NCBI GenBank assembly: GCA_023525715.1
Contig: CM042010.1
Span: 80,663,894 to 80,727,893 of the forward strand
Reading direction: 5' to 3'
DNA: 64,000 bases
DNA from: Cichorium intybus
Lineage: Eukaryota; Streptophyta; Magnoliopsida; Asterales; Asteraceae
This document shows positions 24,172-36,649 of the stretch, piece after piece. The translations under genes and the position numbers were made by a program. The notes under the pieces are model-generated. The model worked only from the letters and a program-made list of their open reading frames with translations. It was not told the DNA's origin and made no database searches. How positions within the stretch are numbered: position 1 is the first letter of the stretch; each line of letters opens with the position of its first letter.

Positions 24172-26545
24172 AACCCATACAACCATTCACTATCCATAAC
24201 CCATCAAAACCCTTTCTAATTGTCCATAACCCATCACGACCCTTCATAGTTGACTATAACCCATCACAACCCTTCATAATGGTCCATAACCCAACACAAC
24301 CCTTTCTATGGTCCATAATCCACCACAACCCTTCATAATTGACCATAACCTATCTCAACCCTTCATAATGATACATAAACCAGCACAACCCTTTCTATGG
24401 TCCATAACCCATCACAACCCTTCATAATTAACCATAACCCATCACAACCCTTCATAATGGTCCATAACCCATCGCAACCCTTGATAATGGTCTGTAACCC
24501 ATAACAACCCTTCATAACCTTCCATAACCCATACAAACATTCATAATGGTCCATAACCCATCACAACCCTTCATAATTGACCATATCCATCTTCCATAAC
24601 CCATCACAACCCTTCATAACTGACCATAACCTATCACAACACTTAATAATGGTCCATAACCGATCATAACCCTTCGTAATAGTCCATAGCCCATCACAAC
24701 CTTCATAATGGTCCATAACCCATCACAACCCTTTATAATGGTCCATAGCCCATCAGAACCCTTCATAATTGAACGTAACCCATCAGAACCCTTCATAATG
24801 GTTTATAACTCAGCACAACCCTTTCTATGGTCCATAACCCATGATAACCCTTCAAAACTGACCATAACCCATCACAACCCATCATAATGATCCATAACCT
24901 ATCACAACCTTTCATAATTAACCAAAATCCATCACAACTCTTCATAATGGTCCATAACCCATCCCAACCCTTCATAATGGTCTACTACCCATAACAACCC
25001 TTCATAATGGTCCATAACCCATACAAACCTTCATAATGGTCCATAAACCATCACAACACTTCATAATTGACCATAACCCATCACAACCCTTTGTAAAGGT
25101 GCATAACCTATCATAACCCTTCATAATTGACCATAACCTATCACAACCCTTCATAATGGTCCATAACCCATCATAACACTTCATAATTAACCACAACGCA
25201 TCACAATCCTTCATAATGGTCCATAACCCAGCACAACCCTTTCTATGGCCCATAAACCATTAGAACAATTAATAATAGTCCATAACCCATACAACCGTTC
25301 ATATGGTCCATAACCCATCAGAACCCTTTCTAATGGTCCATAACCTATCACAATCCTTCATAATAAACCATAACCCATAACAAACCTTCATAATGGTCCA
25401 TAACCCAACACAACCCTTTCTATGATCCATAACCCATCACAACCCTTCTTAATTGACCTTAACCCATCACAACCCTTCATAATGGTCCATAACCCAGTAG
25501 AACAATTTCTGTGGTCGATAATTCAACATAACACTTCATAATTGACCATAACCCATCACAACCCTTTATAATGGTCCATAACACATACAACCCTTCATAA
25601 TGGTGCATAACCCTTCACAACCCTTCATAATTGACCATAACCCAACACAACCCTTTGTAATGGTCCATAACCCATAACAACCCTTCATAATTGATCATAA
25701 CCAATCACAACCCTTCATAATGGTCCATAACCCATCACAACCCTTTATAACGGTCCATAACCCATCACAACCTTTCATAATTGTCATAACCCATCACAAA
25801 CCTTCATAATGGTCCATAACCTAGCACAACCCTTTCTATGGTCCATAACCCATCACAACTCTTCTTAATAGACCTTAAACCATCACAACCCTTCATAATG
25901 GTCTATAATGCAGCACAACACTTTACATGGTCGATAACCCAACACAATCCTTCATAATTGACCATAACCCATCACAACCCTTCATAATGGTCCATAACCC
26001 ATACAACCCTTCATAATGGAGCATAACCCATCACAAACTTTCATAATTGACCATAACCCATCACAACCCTTTGTAATGGTCCATAACCTATCACAACCGT
26101 TCATAATTGATCATAACCTATCATAACCCTTTGTAATGGTTTATAAACCTTTATAATGGTCCATAACCCATCACAACCTTAATAATGGTCCATAACCCAT
26201 CACAACCCTTTATAATGGTCCATAACCCATCACAACACTTCATACTTGACCATAACCCATCGCAAGCCTTCGTAATTAACCATAACCTATCACAACCCTT
26301 CATAATGGTCAATAAACCATCATAATCCTTCATAATAGTCCATAACCCTTCACAACTTTCATAATAGTCCATAACCATCCAACCCTTCATAATGGTCCAT
26401 AACCCATCACAACCCTTTCTATGGTCCATAACCCATCACAACCCTTCATATTTGACCACAACCCATCACAAACCTTTATAATGGTCCATAACCCAGCACT
26501 GGCATTTCTATGGTCCATAACCCATCACAACCCTTCCTAATTGAC
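24172..26545. repeat. 30-bp satellite array, segment 4
   Basis: About 2.4 kb of satellite between LINE-1 and LINE-2. Unit order closely parallels 11280-12700 and 13100-13800. No other feature is visible. Confidence 0.95.
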
Positions 26546-26648
26546 CTATGGAATTAGAATAAGTAGAAATAGTTTGAGCATAAGACTTAGGAATTGGAGA
26601 TTGCATGGAATTCACCAAATTCTTCTTAATATCAATTTCCATATTCCC
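26546..26648 (-). repeat. Inverted 103-bp copy of LINE-2 ORF1 sequence
   Basis: 26546-26648 is the reverse complement of 27971-28073, with two mismatches that I can see. It joins satellite on the left and the LINE-2 5' UTR on the right. It looks like a by-product of insertion, such as twin priming or cDNA fold-back. Confidence 0.92.
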
Positions 26649-26920
26649 ACTTCTCCTTCCTTGTAGTTTCTCACTCTAGTTTCTCTCTCTAAAATTTTCT
26701 CTCTCTAGAATTTTCTCTCTCATTTTTCACGTATATTGAGACTTTGGCGACTGATCTTGGGTTGCCGGAGTAAAATCCGGCTTCCATAGTGCGAGATTCT
26801 TCTTTTTTCTGTCTATACTAGCTTGGATTTCAAGTTTGATGTTCGATTCGAACCTTACCTTCATATCGAGATTTTTACAAATCGCTGAAGGAAGGAAAAA
26901 ATGCAAATCGAGATCTGATA
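26649..26920 (+). promoter_or_regulatory. 5' UTR of LINE-2
   Basis: This contains three TCTCTCT-A-(A/G)AA words (about 26670-26735), as in the 5' UTRs of LINE-1 and LINE-3 although the coding parts differ. The remainder before ATG 26921 shows nothing recognisable. Confidence 0.55.
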
Positions 26921-29445
26921 ATGAGAAATCGGAGAAGAAGCTTCAGGAATCATCCGTTTAAAGGAGATAAAAGTTCTAGTTTGTTGGGAAGGAGTGACTG
27001 TCATGCTGATCAATTCACATTTGTGTCTTCGTTTGACGCGAATCTGAGTGTGAGTTCGACTCCACAAAACAATAATCGTGATTGTGGTTTGTCTATTGCG
27101 GATTTCAGATCGAGTTTAGCTGATTCGTTTGCAGAGGTTTCAAATTCAGGAATATTGGAGCAAAATGGTGTTCGGGATTTTAGATTGAGTTCGAAGTCTA
27201 TGAATGGTGTTAGTGGATTGATTTCAGCAGGTATTACTTCGATTAAGTCTGATTTTGTTGAGTTGGAATCGAATAATGCTTATGGTAATCTCGATATAGC
27301 TAATTTTCCTGTTGATGATCCTTCTTTGCTCGTAAATTCAAATGAGTCTGATTCTCAGAATCGAATTGCTGAAAGGAATGAAGTTTTCGATAATGATTTT
27401 AACGAAATTGCTAATCAATCCATTGATAATATGATTGTTACTAGTTCTGAGGATTTTGAATTAAATTATACTAACAAAAATAGAATTGAATCTGATGTTA
27501 TCGATAATCATGATTCTGATTATTCCAATCCAAGTATTGAAGGTTCTGTTATTCAGGGTAAGTCAAGTGAGATGATATCAGATTCCGAAAATAAGGAGTT
27601 AATTTCTGTTACTTCTAATTTGGGACTGATGAGATGCAATTCTAATTTGGGAAATATGGAAGAAATGGGTAAGGAGCAGGGGCATATTGCGATTTCTAAA
27701 GAAAATATATCTGATATGCATCATGTGTCCAGTTCTACTAGTTTGGAAACTGCTACAGCTATGGATTTTTTTGGGGTTCAAGCTGTTAATGGTTCCGATC
27801 TTGGAGATAAGGAGCATTTTTCTGCTCATTTATCTTCTGATGAAAATTCTAAAGAACATGCTCCTATTATTCAATCGGTTAAGCATTTTCCTGTCAAGAA
27901 TTCTTCTGTTTTTTTCGGTATGAACAGTAACTTTTTGACTATGAATTGGAATGGCATGAATGAGAAAGAAGGGAATATGGAAATTGATATTAAGAAGAAC
28001 TTGGTGAATTCCATGCAATCTCCAATTCCTAAGTCTTATGCTCAAACTATTTCTACTAATTCTAATTCCATAGATGCTTTAATCAAATTTATTCCAAAAA
28101 CGGTTGACTACAAGGAAGGAGAAGTGGAAATGCCTTTTTCCAATCTCATGTTGGGTAGTGTTCCTTACCACTCAACTCTTGATGGTTATTTTATTGATAT
28201 TCCTCCTGTTTTTAATAAGGTTAAATATTATGTCAACTTAATGCGGAAAGAATTTGGACTTGAAGATATGATGATGAATGAAGGCGGCTATTTCTTTTTC
28301 CGATTTAGTACTAAAGAGGGAATGATGCAAGTTTTGGAAAAAGATCCTTGGCTTATTAAAGATGTTCCTTTATTTTTAAAAAGGTGGAAACCGGGTCTTG
28401 TTCTTTCTAAACCTTGAATGGAGTCGGTTCCGGTTTGGGTTAAAGTTTTCAATGTTCCCCTTGAATATTGGAATGCTACGGGTGTAGCATATATTGCTAA
28501 TGCTCTTGGAAAACAAATTATAATGGATAAAATGACTCAAAAGATGTGCGAGAATCATTGGGGAAGGCCGGGATTTATGAGGTTGCTTATAGAAATGCCG
28601 ACGGAAACGGAATGGCATAAGAGCTTAAAAATTATCTCGCGTGATATGGATACCGGTGATAAGGTTTATTCTAATTGTAATGTGGAGTATGCTTGGTGGC
28701 CTTCAAGGTGTACTCATTGCAAAAGTTTTGGACACAATAATGATAAGTGTGCTATTTTGATTAATAAAAAGGATTTGGAATCTAGAGTTAAAGTTGGAAA
28801 CAAAAGTAAAGAGAATGGGAAAGAAGACATAGGTTCTAGTGATAACATGGAGGTTGATGGGTTTACTTTGGTCTCAAAAAAGAAGCACAAAGGAAAACAA
28901 ATCGTTATGGAGAAAAAAGAGAACGACTCGGGTAAAATTGATTTAATTTCTTTATTGGAAAGCAAAACTAAGTTGGTGAATAATAATGCGAAAAATAATC
29001 GGAAAAGTGAAGTCAAAAAGCAAAACTACATTGGAATAAAAAAGAAGTTGGAATTTTAAAAGATAAAAGTAATTTGGGATCATTCGGGAATAATTATTCA
29101 AAGTTTGCGGTTGGAGCTTGGAAGAAAGTTGTTAAAGCGGGTCAAGGTTCCAATAATTCTTATAAACATCAAGCCATTTCAAAATTAAATAAAGAGAATA
29201 TCAAAGACGGAAATGGAATTACTTGTTCTACTAACCGGTTTAATGTTTTTAATCATTTTAAAGGCATGGAAAGTGGAGATTGTCGGGTTGACGAAGATAC
29301 TTGTGAAGAAATTGAAGAAATTGTTGAGATTATCAATCAAAATCATGATATATTGGTTGGTAAAAATGATCTGAATAAGAAAGTGGAGTCCACATTGGGT
29401 GATGTGTTGTTGAACACCCAACAAAAGAAATTAGTTTCATCATGA
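26921..29445 (+). pseudogene. LINE-2 ORF1 (DUF4283-like, CCHC knuckle), broken
   Basis: About 840 codons. The Ser- and Asn-rich N-terminal half is unlike LINE-1. A DUF4283-like region follows (EFGLEDMMMNEGGYFFFRF, then DPWLIKDVPLFLKRWKPG), and then the knuckle CTHCKSFGHNNDKC at about 28709-28750. Two lesions are visible. An in-frame TGA lies at 28415-28417, between the two halves of the DUF4283 region, where LINE-1 reads through. A frameshift lies just before 29050, after which the frame continues to TGA 29443-29445. The last stop overlaps an ATG (ATGATGA), as at the ORF1/ORF2 junction of LINE-1. Confidence 0.88.
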
Positions 29446-29642
29446 TGAGTTCTTGGGCTTCTCTTCGTTTGTCTAAAGGAAAGAATTGTAAAGATGTGGG
29501 GTTAGTTGTTGGTAATTGGACTTTCAAGAGTTGGGTTGAAGGTTTAATGGGCTTTAATTTGTATTGTTTTGGGAATTCTTGGTTCCATTCTATTGAATGG
29601 AATTGGATTTGGGCCTGGATTGGTAGGTTATGTCTAGAATAG
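29442..29642 (+). pseudogene. Remnant or replacement of LINE-2 ORF2 (66 codons)
   Basis: A short frame starts at the ATG that overlaps the ORF1 stop and ends at TAG 29640-29642. It is Trp-rich and shows no endonuclease or RT motif. I infer that almost all of ORF2 has been deleted and that these codons are the residual start plus former 3' UTR. It could equally be non-coding. Confidence 0.45.
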
Positions 29643-29770
29643 TAGTAGTTTGGTCTTGTTTTTTATTTTTCTAGTTGTTAGTTTTTTTGGGCTCATGGCC
29701 CTCTTTTTTCTTGTAATTTCTTTTTGATCAATAAAATTTGCCAGAGGGAAACCTCTTTATCCAAAAAAAA
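29643..29770 (+). other. LINE-2 3' UTR with GAAA-loop hairpin and poly(A)
   Basis: The tail reads AATAAAATTTGCC, then AGAGG (29743-29747), GAAA, CCTCT (29752-29756), TTATCC and eight As. The stem equals that of LINE-1 while the loop is replaced by a GNRA-type tetraloop. This is direct evidence that the pairing is conserved. Confidence 0.85.
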
Positions 29771-29888
29771 CCCATCACAACCGTTTCTATGGTCCATAAC
29801 CCATCGCAACCCTGTATAATGGTCCATAACCATAACAACCCTTCATAATGGTCCATAACCCATACAAACCTTCATAATAGTCAATAAC
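29771..29888. repeat. 30-bp satellite, short segment 5
   Basis: About four satellite units remain between LINE-2 and the gypsy-like LTR. Confidence 0.93.
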
Positions 29889-30985
29889 TGTCACACCCCC
29901 AAACCACGATGGCAGAAACGTCTGAGGGTGGATGACTTCATGAACAGTATCACAACAACGTTTGTACAATAGTGATCAAAGCAAATACATCCATCATATA
30001 CATATTGTAAATGTTACAAGAGTTCAAAAGATTGTATGTTTTAAATACAATTACAATATGATATCAAAATGTATGACGCCATAGCGACCCATCGTCAAAG
30101 GTTGTAGTTACCTTATCAATTTCCTGAGAATACAAGTAGTTTGAAAGAGTGTCAACATTACGTTGGTGAGTTCATAAGATTTTTGTATGAGAAAATCCAT
30201 AATCATTTTTCCTTGTAAAAGGATAGTGTTTGAAACCAGAAAATCCAATATCTTCTAATAAATGAGTCGTAGTCTTAAAACCCAAAGACCGAGAATGTAT
30301 AAGTATTTCTATACTTGAAAATAGTATTACGTAGTTTTATTCTTGTATGAAACAGTGTAAATAGATGTTTACTCATAGACCAATCGTAGATTTAATTCTG
30401 TAAAACTCATATGTATAAGTAAACCATACTTATATTTATATAATTGATAAAACATAGTTTTAATTTCCATAGAACCAGTGTGTATAAGTAAAAAACCATA
30501 CTTATAGTTGTAACTTGTTAAAATGTAGTTTTAATACCATAAACCTTGTATGAGGAGTCTCTTTCCTTGTAAAAGGTAGTATTGTAATCCAAAAAAATCC
30601 AATATTTTCTTATGAATGTATCCAAGTCTTAAAAACCAAAAGACTAAAATGTATAGCGTAGTTTGTAGTATAAAGGCATTAAAATGTATATTTCTACGTA
30701 AACAAATTATAAAGTTGATTTCCCATGCGAGACGCCCTATAACTATAAGACCCATATCCTGATTATAACATATACTTAAAATAAGAGTGTTAGGAATTAT
30801 ATGATCATTGGTAGTTATAAAGCTAAGAAAAACTTAAGTTACAATTTCATATGAAAATCAGCATTTTGTGTCGTTTTTAGAAAATTCATAATTAATTCTA
30901 GAAAAATCGTTTGGACCTCAAACCAGTGCACAAAGTTTACAAATTGAGTCTAGTACAATTACCAAAAATAATAGTAAGCTTGAAA
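29889..30985 (+). mobile_element. Probable Ty3/gypsy LTR (partial or solo)
   Basis: The sequence begins TGTCACACCCCCAAACC, a start I recognise from plant, especially Asteraceae, Ty3/gypsy LTRs. About 1.1 kb of AT-rich, non-coding, internally repetitive DNA follows (phrases such as CTTGTAAAAGG and ACCATACTTATA recur). It ends where the Copia-2 LTR starts. No second LTR, primer site or coding part is present, and no target duplication can be tested because the right end is lost or interrupted. Confidence 0.6.
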
Positions 30986-32066
30986 TGTTAGTTCTATATG
31001 CCCAAGGATGATCATAAAATGATATTACTAATGACACATGATCCTATAGGGTCACACCAATAACAAGTATGACACCAAATTGATCATTTATTGTGCTAAA
31101 TTAGATTTACTATTAAACGATAATGAACTTTCAATTTAATCTTGTAAGTTATTATTATTTGAGGTAAATAATAATAACTACAAAATTAAAGGTTGATTTA
31201 TAATTCATAAGTGATGAATTAATCATGTATAACAATTAAGTTGTTTAAGTTGTTAAATGATTTAATTGAATAATAAATAAACCCTTTATTTAATTTAATT
31301 GGTAAATTAAATAAAATATGCACATTGTAAATATATATATATATATATACATATTTACATCATAAATAATGCATGTTTAAAAGGGGTTTATATACATGAT
31401 AAATGATTTAAATGTTATTTCATTAAACAAAGATTGTGAAGATTTATTATTTATAAACTTAAGTTATGAGTTTTTTATAAATAATAAAGTGCATGGAATC
31501 TCCTTTCTCTAACCATGTCATCGGCCACATGCTTCAAAAAGCATGTCTTTGAAAGTCTCAAAAGACAAGAGGAATATTGGTGTTCTCTATGTTGACCATG
31601 GGAACCACCAACTTCATTTTTTAAAAGGAAAGCTCTCCATAATTCCATGTGGTTCTTCTTCTTTTTGGCCGAACATTTAGAGAGGTTTTTCTAAACTTTC
31701 ACACTTGTATCAACTCAGCCAAGAACAAAAGAAAACTCCTCCAAGTTGCATGCAAAATCCGATTTTGTCATCAAGGAGAAAAGGTGTTCTTATTGCAAGT
31801 TAACAAGACTAGCATCAAAGGTGTTCAAGCTTGTGGTGGACTAAGCTATAGAGGGATTCTAACTTGATTCCTAGCCTCATCAAAATCGTCCAAACAAGGT
31901 CAAGAAGAAAGGTTATGTTCTTGTACTCTATCTATGCTTCTTCTTCATCTTATCTCTACATGCATGTAGCATGATCCTCTTGGAAGTGAAATTTGTGTTC
32001 ATGTTTTTGCTTCCGTTGCAACTTCAAGTTTTTGAAACTAATCACATGAACATATGATTTCCAACA
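30986..32066 (+). repeat. 5' LTR of Copia-2
   Basis: It starts TGTTAG, ends CCAACA and is about 1081 bp. It is clearly related to the Copia-1 LTR but carries many differences and a much shorter TA tract near 31328-31348, consistent with a different subfamily or older age. Confidence 0.92.
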
Positions 32067-32068
32067 AT

Positions 32069-32085
32069 TGGTATCAGAGCCATGG
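32069..32085 (+). other. Primer-binding site (initiator tRNA-Met), Copia-2
   Basis: TGGTATCAGAGCCATGG lies two bases after the LTR and is complementary to the 3' end of initiator tRNA-Met. The same sequence occurs in Copia-3. Confidence 0.9.
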
Positions 32086-33979
32086 CTATATTGCATGTTT
32101 AGATAATAAGTTTATTTGGATAAACTTGGTTTTTGGAAGCCATGAATGTTCATCTTCTTGAATGAAAGTTTCATGCATGGCTTCTTTGGCAACATGCAAG
32201 TGTTTAATCTATGATTTTATGTAACCAACTAAAATTTATATTTGCATGCATTTGGTTACATAATTATTGCCTTAGAAAAACAAAGTGTTGATTTTCTTAT
32301 GATTTTATGTGATAAAATGGTGCATAAATAATCCAAGGACCATATGATGCATGTTTTGTGTTTAAATTCGATATGGTTGTAATCTATTCTTTTATTCAAA
32401 TGGTTTGTAATAATAATTAGTTATTTCCACACTTTTATTTATTTTGTAAGTATTAGAATAGTTGTATTTTATAATTTTTACAAAATGTAACAAGAGAAGG
32501 AAATAAAGACCAAGAGAAGATTACACTCAACAGCAACATTTCCTGCATGGCTGCTGTCAAGGATTTCGAACCTGTTAAGAAGCAAAAATAAAATTCATAT
32601 CTTGGTATTTTGATGCTATACTTGTTAGTAACTTTAATATCAAGTATATGCAATAAGTTTTGACAAGTATAAGCATGAATATAACCAAGAATGAAGTGAA
32701 GAAAGCAACAAAACCACAAGAAATCCCTCCTGCTGGGCTGTTTCTGTCGAGAATTTTGAGGAGCCCAAAGAAAAATCACAACTCATTACATGGTGTCAAG
32801 AAATGGTGGTTCAAGTATCATTTGATGTTATAAAAGGCTTGGCAAAATTGTAGCCAAATCGAAGATCATTTGGTTGAGTTTTTGTCACCTTTTTGTCCCT
32901 AGGTTTGGACTTGATATTTCATGTGTGGCTCACATGAAATATCAAACTAGTTGGCTTGTGTTTATGCACCCATGCATGCATGTGATGATTGAATGTTTTA
33001 TGATTTTATGTTGTGAATGAAAATAAGATTTTGCATGCTAGACAACCTAGATAATTAAACATAATCATCAAGGAGTTTGTAATTTTCAAATTGACATTTG
33101 AAACATAAGATGTAATACAATTGGTTTTATTAAAAATGGGTTTTGTTATAAAACCTATAAAGTCAAGTTTTGAAAATAAATGAAACAAATAAAATGGAGA
33201 TTTTATGAATTCTTACAAACTCCAACCCTAAGTAATAATGGTGATTATTTAGGATTAAAATTGGTTCTCTTGTATGTGATCAAACTCAAACTTAATATTG
33301 GATATTAATTGTAATCTTGACCACAAACAAAGAATTAATAAAATGGAGATTTTATGATTAAAGAAACCAATTGACAAAATAAGATTTTAATGGTACCATG
33401 TTCATTGAATGCATGCAATGTACATGATGCTAAATGTTTTCCAAAATTAGAATTGTAAAACATACAAATCCCTTTCGAAATACAAATCAATGCCGTCCCT
33501 CTTAAAACACTCATGTATCACTTGTATATCCTTGTGGGATAAAGGCTACCTAACCACTTGGAAGTTTCTTTTGATACAAGAGGTAGCCTTGCAATATTAA
33601 TGGGATAAAGGACACCTAACCATTAATAGTTGGCAAATCTACACGTCCATTAATTGGTATGATTTGTTTGGAAATCTTTTGTGATAAAGGTCACCTAAGC
33701 ATTAGAAATCCAAGGCATAGATGGGATCAAACATGCCAAACTTATAAATGTTATAATGGGATCCCATAACTCTAGAAACTATATTTGGATATAATTGGTA
33801 AACCGTTACCTACCTTGTTGATTCGAATAGGCGGGATAAAGGATACCTAACCGCTTGTTTGTATTGCAACTTGGATTCTAGACCTTAATATATTAAAGTT
33901 TATGAAACAAGAAAGGGTATTAATTATTAAGGACTTAATATCATAATTTACTAAATTGAACCTTGTTAAAATTTTGTAG
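32086..33979 (+). other. Leader of Copia-2
   Basis: About 1.9 kb, conserved with the Copia-1 and Copia-3 leaders. The GGGATAAAGG/ACCTAACCA-type motif recurs four times here as well (near 33537, 33602, 33681 and 33834). No gene is supported. Confidence 0.75.
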
Positions 33980-35937
33980 ATGGCACCAAACACAACAAAC
34001 CCAGCTCCTAACAAAACCTCACTACGGTCCCTCCTTGAGGGAGAAAAACTTAACCATACCAACTTCTTGGATTGGTACCGTAGTGTGAGAATAGTTCTCA
34101 AACAAGAAAAGAAAGAATATGTTCTCAATGAACCACTTCCTGAAGAGCCCCCTGCCATTCCTAAGCCCGCACATGATGCATGGCTTAAAAAGATGGATGA
34201 TTCCATTGATGCATCATGCCTCATGTTGGCAACCATGATTCCTGACCTTCAGAAGGACTTAGAGAATCATTCAGCCTATGACATGATCAATCAATTGAAG
34301 GAAATGTTCCAACAACTTGCAAGAACGGAAAGGTTCGAAATTGTTCGGGCTTTCCATGCTTGCAAGATGGAGGATGGACAGACGGTAAGCTCTTATGTGC
34401 TCAAAATGAAGAGTCACATTGATCATTTGGCACGTCTTGGAGTTGTGATGCCCGAAGAGCTAGCAACGGATATGATCCTTAACTACTTGACAAAGTCTTT
34501 TGATCCCTTCGTCATGAATTATAACATGAATGGTTTGAACAAAACTATCCCGGAATTGCATGGGATGCTAATTACCGCGGAAAAGAATCTGCCTAAGAAA
34601 ACCACTCAAGTTCTCATGATCAAGGAAGGTGGGACAAAGAGAACTAGACCCGAACACCCCAACAACTCCAAGGGCAAGGGTAAGGCAAAGGTTGTCAAAG
34701 GTAAGGGCAAGAAAGTTGTCCAACCATCCCGTCCGCCCAAGAAGAAGGCAAAGGTTGCCAAAGAAGACGCGTGCTTCGAATGTGGCAAAGTTGGCATTGG
34801 AAGAGGAATTGCCCTACCTATCTAGCAGAGTTGAAGAAGAAGAAGGCCAGTGAGGGCACTTCAGGTATCTATGTAATAGACCTAGAACTTTATAATTTAT
34901 CTCCTAACACATGGGTATTTGATACTGGTTGTGGAACTCACATTTGTAATATGTTACAGGGGTTCAAAAGGAGTAGGCGACTGAAGGCAAATGAGGTAGT
35001 ACTCTGGGTTGGAAACAGTGCAAGGGTTGCGGTGGATTCAATTGGAAGTTTTGATTTATTACTACCTAGTGGCTTGTATTTGACATTGTTGAATGTTTAT
35101 TATGTTCCTAGCTTGACTAGGAATATTATTTCGGTTGCTAAGTTGAGACAATGTGGTTTTAATCTTTCCTTTATGAATGATGACATTTGTGTTTACAAAA
35201 ATAATGTATTCTATTTTGAGGCTAGGCCTTTAAATGGAATTTATGAAGTAAACCTTGATGAAAAGACTAACCATGGCTCTTTATACCACACTTTCACCAA
35301 GAGACCCAAATGTGATTTGAGTCAAACCTATCTATGGCATTGTCGCCTTGGGCATATAAACAAGAAACGCATATCCCAACTTCAAAAGAGGGCAAAGGAC
35401 TTGTTAGGAATCATACATACAGATGTATATGGTCCTTTCAAGCCAATGACTAGATATGGTGAAAGATATTTCATCACCTTCACTGACGACTTTAGTCGTT
35501 TTGGATATGTTTATTTGATTAAACATAAACATGAGGCATTTGAAATGTTCAAAACGTTTCAAAGTGAAGTGGAAAATCAACTCAACAAAACAATTAAAGT
35601 TCTACGTTCTGATAGAGGAGGTGAGTACTTAACTACAAACTTTATGGATCATCTTAAGACTTGTGGAATTGTTTCACAACTTACTCCACCTGGAACACAA
35701 CAACATAATGGTGTATCTGAGAGGCGGAACCGAACACTATTGGATATGGTTCGATCCATGATGAGTAGAAGTACTCTACCTTTATCATTTTGGGGTTATG
35801 CTTTACAAACAGCTGCTCGTCTCCTAAACATGGCACCTACTAAGAAGGTAGATAAAACGCCTTATGAGATATGGCCTGGAAGGGTTCCATCTTTATCCTA
35901 TCTCAAGGTATGGGGTTGTGAAGCTTATGTTAGACAT
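33980..35937 (+). pseudogene. Copia-2 gag-protease-integrase fragment, broken
   Basis: Gag starts at ATG 33980 and matches Copia-3 closely. One G is missing near 34793 inside the CCHC knuckle (CFECGKVG then frame loss), so the zinc-binding His is lost. Translation can resume in the next frame through the protease (DTGCGTH) and integrase. A 99-bp in-frame deletion near 35390 removes 33 residues, including the CESC pair of the HHCC zinc finger. The integrase catalytic Asp in SDRGGEY and the Glu in GVSERRNR are still present. The coding part ends at 35937 with no RT or RNase H. Confidence 0.92.
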
Positions 35938-36392
35938 ATACATATATACACTTATAATTAACATATATACACATATACATGTTTATATATAAATGTATTT
36001 TCATATTATGTATTTATATATACATCTATACATTTCATAATTATATATACATATACATTTATACATACATGTGAATTTTATTTTAACGCTTAAAATAACA
36101 AAAGGGTTAAATACTTATTATTTAAATCATCTAACAATTAAATGATATAAATAATCATATACACTCTCAAATTAATTCATCTCATATGAATTATAACTTA
36201 GAACAATTATTATTTTTCATAAAATAATAATTCTCAAAACAAATTGCAATTATTATATCATTTGATAATGAATCAAAATCATTATATCAAACAATCAAAT
36301 TGGTGTCTAACTTGTTATTGGTGTGACCCTATAGGATCATGTGTTATTAGCAATATCATTTTATGATCATCCTTGGGCATATAGAACTAACA
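35938..36392 (-). repeat. Inverted 5' fragment of a copia LTR
   Basis: Read on the minus strand, 36392 downward starts TGTTAGTTCTATATGCCC and follows the first 450 bp or so of the copia LTR up to its TA-rich part, where it meets Copia-2. It is more diverged than the Copia-1 and Copia-3 LTRs. The join lies in TA-rich sequence, which could have aided recombination. Confidence 0.88.
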
Positions 36393-36649
36393 TCCATAAC
36401 CCAGCACAAGCATTTATATGCTCCATAACCCATCACAACCCTTCCTAATTGACCTTAACCCATCACAACACTTGATAATGGTCCATAACCCAGCACAACA
36501 GTTTTTATGGTCCATAACCCATCACAACCCTTCATAATTGACCATAACCCATCACAACCCTTCATAATGGTCCATAACTCATACAACCCTTCATAATGGT
36601 CCATAACCCATCCTAACCCTTCATAATTGACCATAACCCATCACATACC
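36393..36649. repeat. 30-bp satellite, short segment 6
   Basis: About eight or nine satellite units separate the inverted LTR fragment from minus-strand Copia-4. Confidence 0.93.

Larger units (their letters stand above)
26546..29770 (+). mobile_element. LINE-2: ORF1-only (non-autonomous) LINE with 5' inversion
   Basis: A 3.2-kb element holds a CT-rich 5' UTR, a broken ORF1, the first codons of a putative ORF2, a short 3' UTR, a hairpin and an A8 tail. It has no endonuclease or reverse transcriptase. Its ORF1 is clearly divergent from LINE-1, so it belongs to another family. An inverted copy of 103 bp of its own ORF1 is attached upstream of the 5' UTR. I see no clear target duplication. Confidence 0.85.
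30986..35937 (+). mobile_element. Copia-2: 5' half of a copia element, truncated in integrase
   Basis: This has a 5' LTR, primer site, conserved leader and gag through integrase, then stops abruptly at TATGTTAGACA. It joins an inverted LTR fragment in AT-rich sequence. Its family is the same as Copia-1 and Copia-3, but its LTR is more diverged. There is no 3' half, no RT and no target duplication (left flank TGAAA, right flank TCCAT). Confidence 0.92.
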
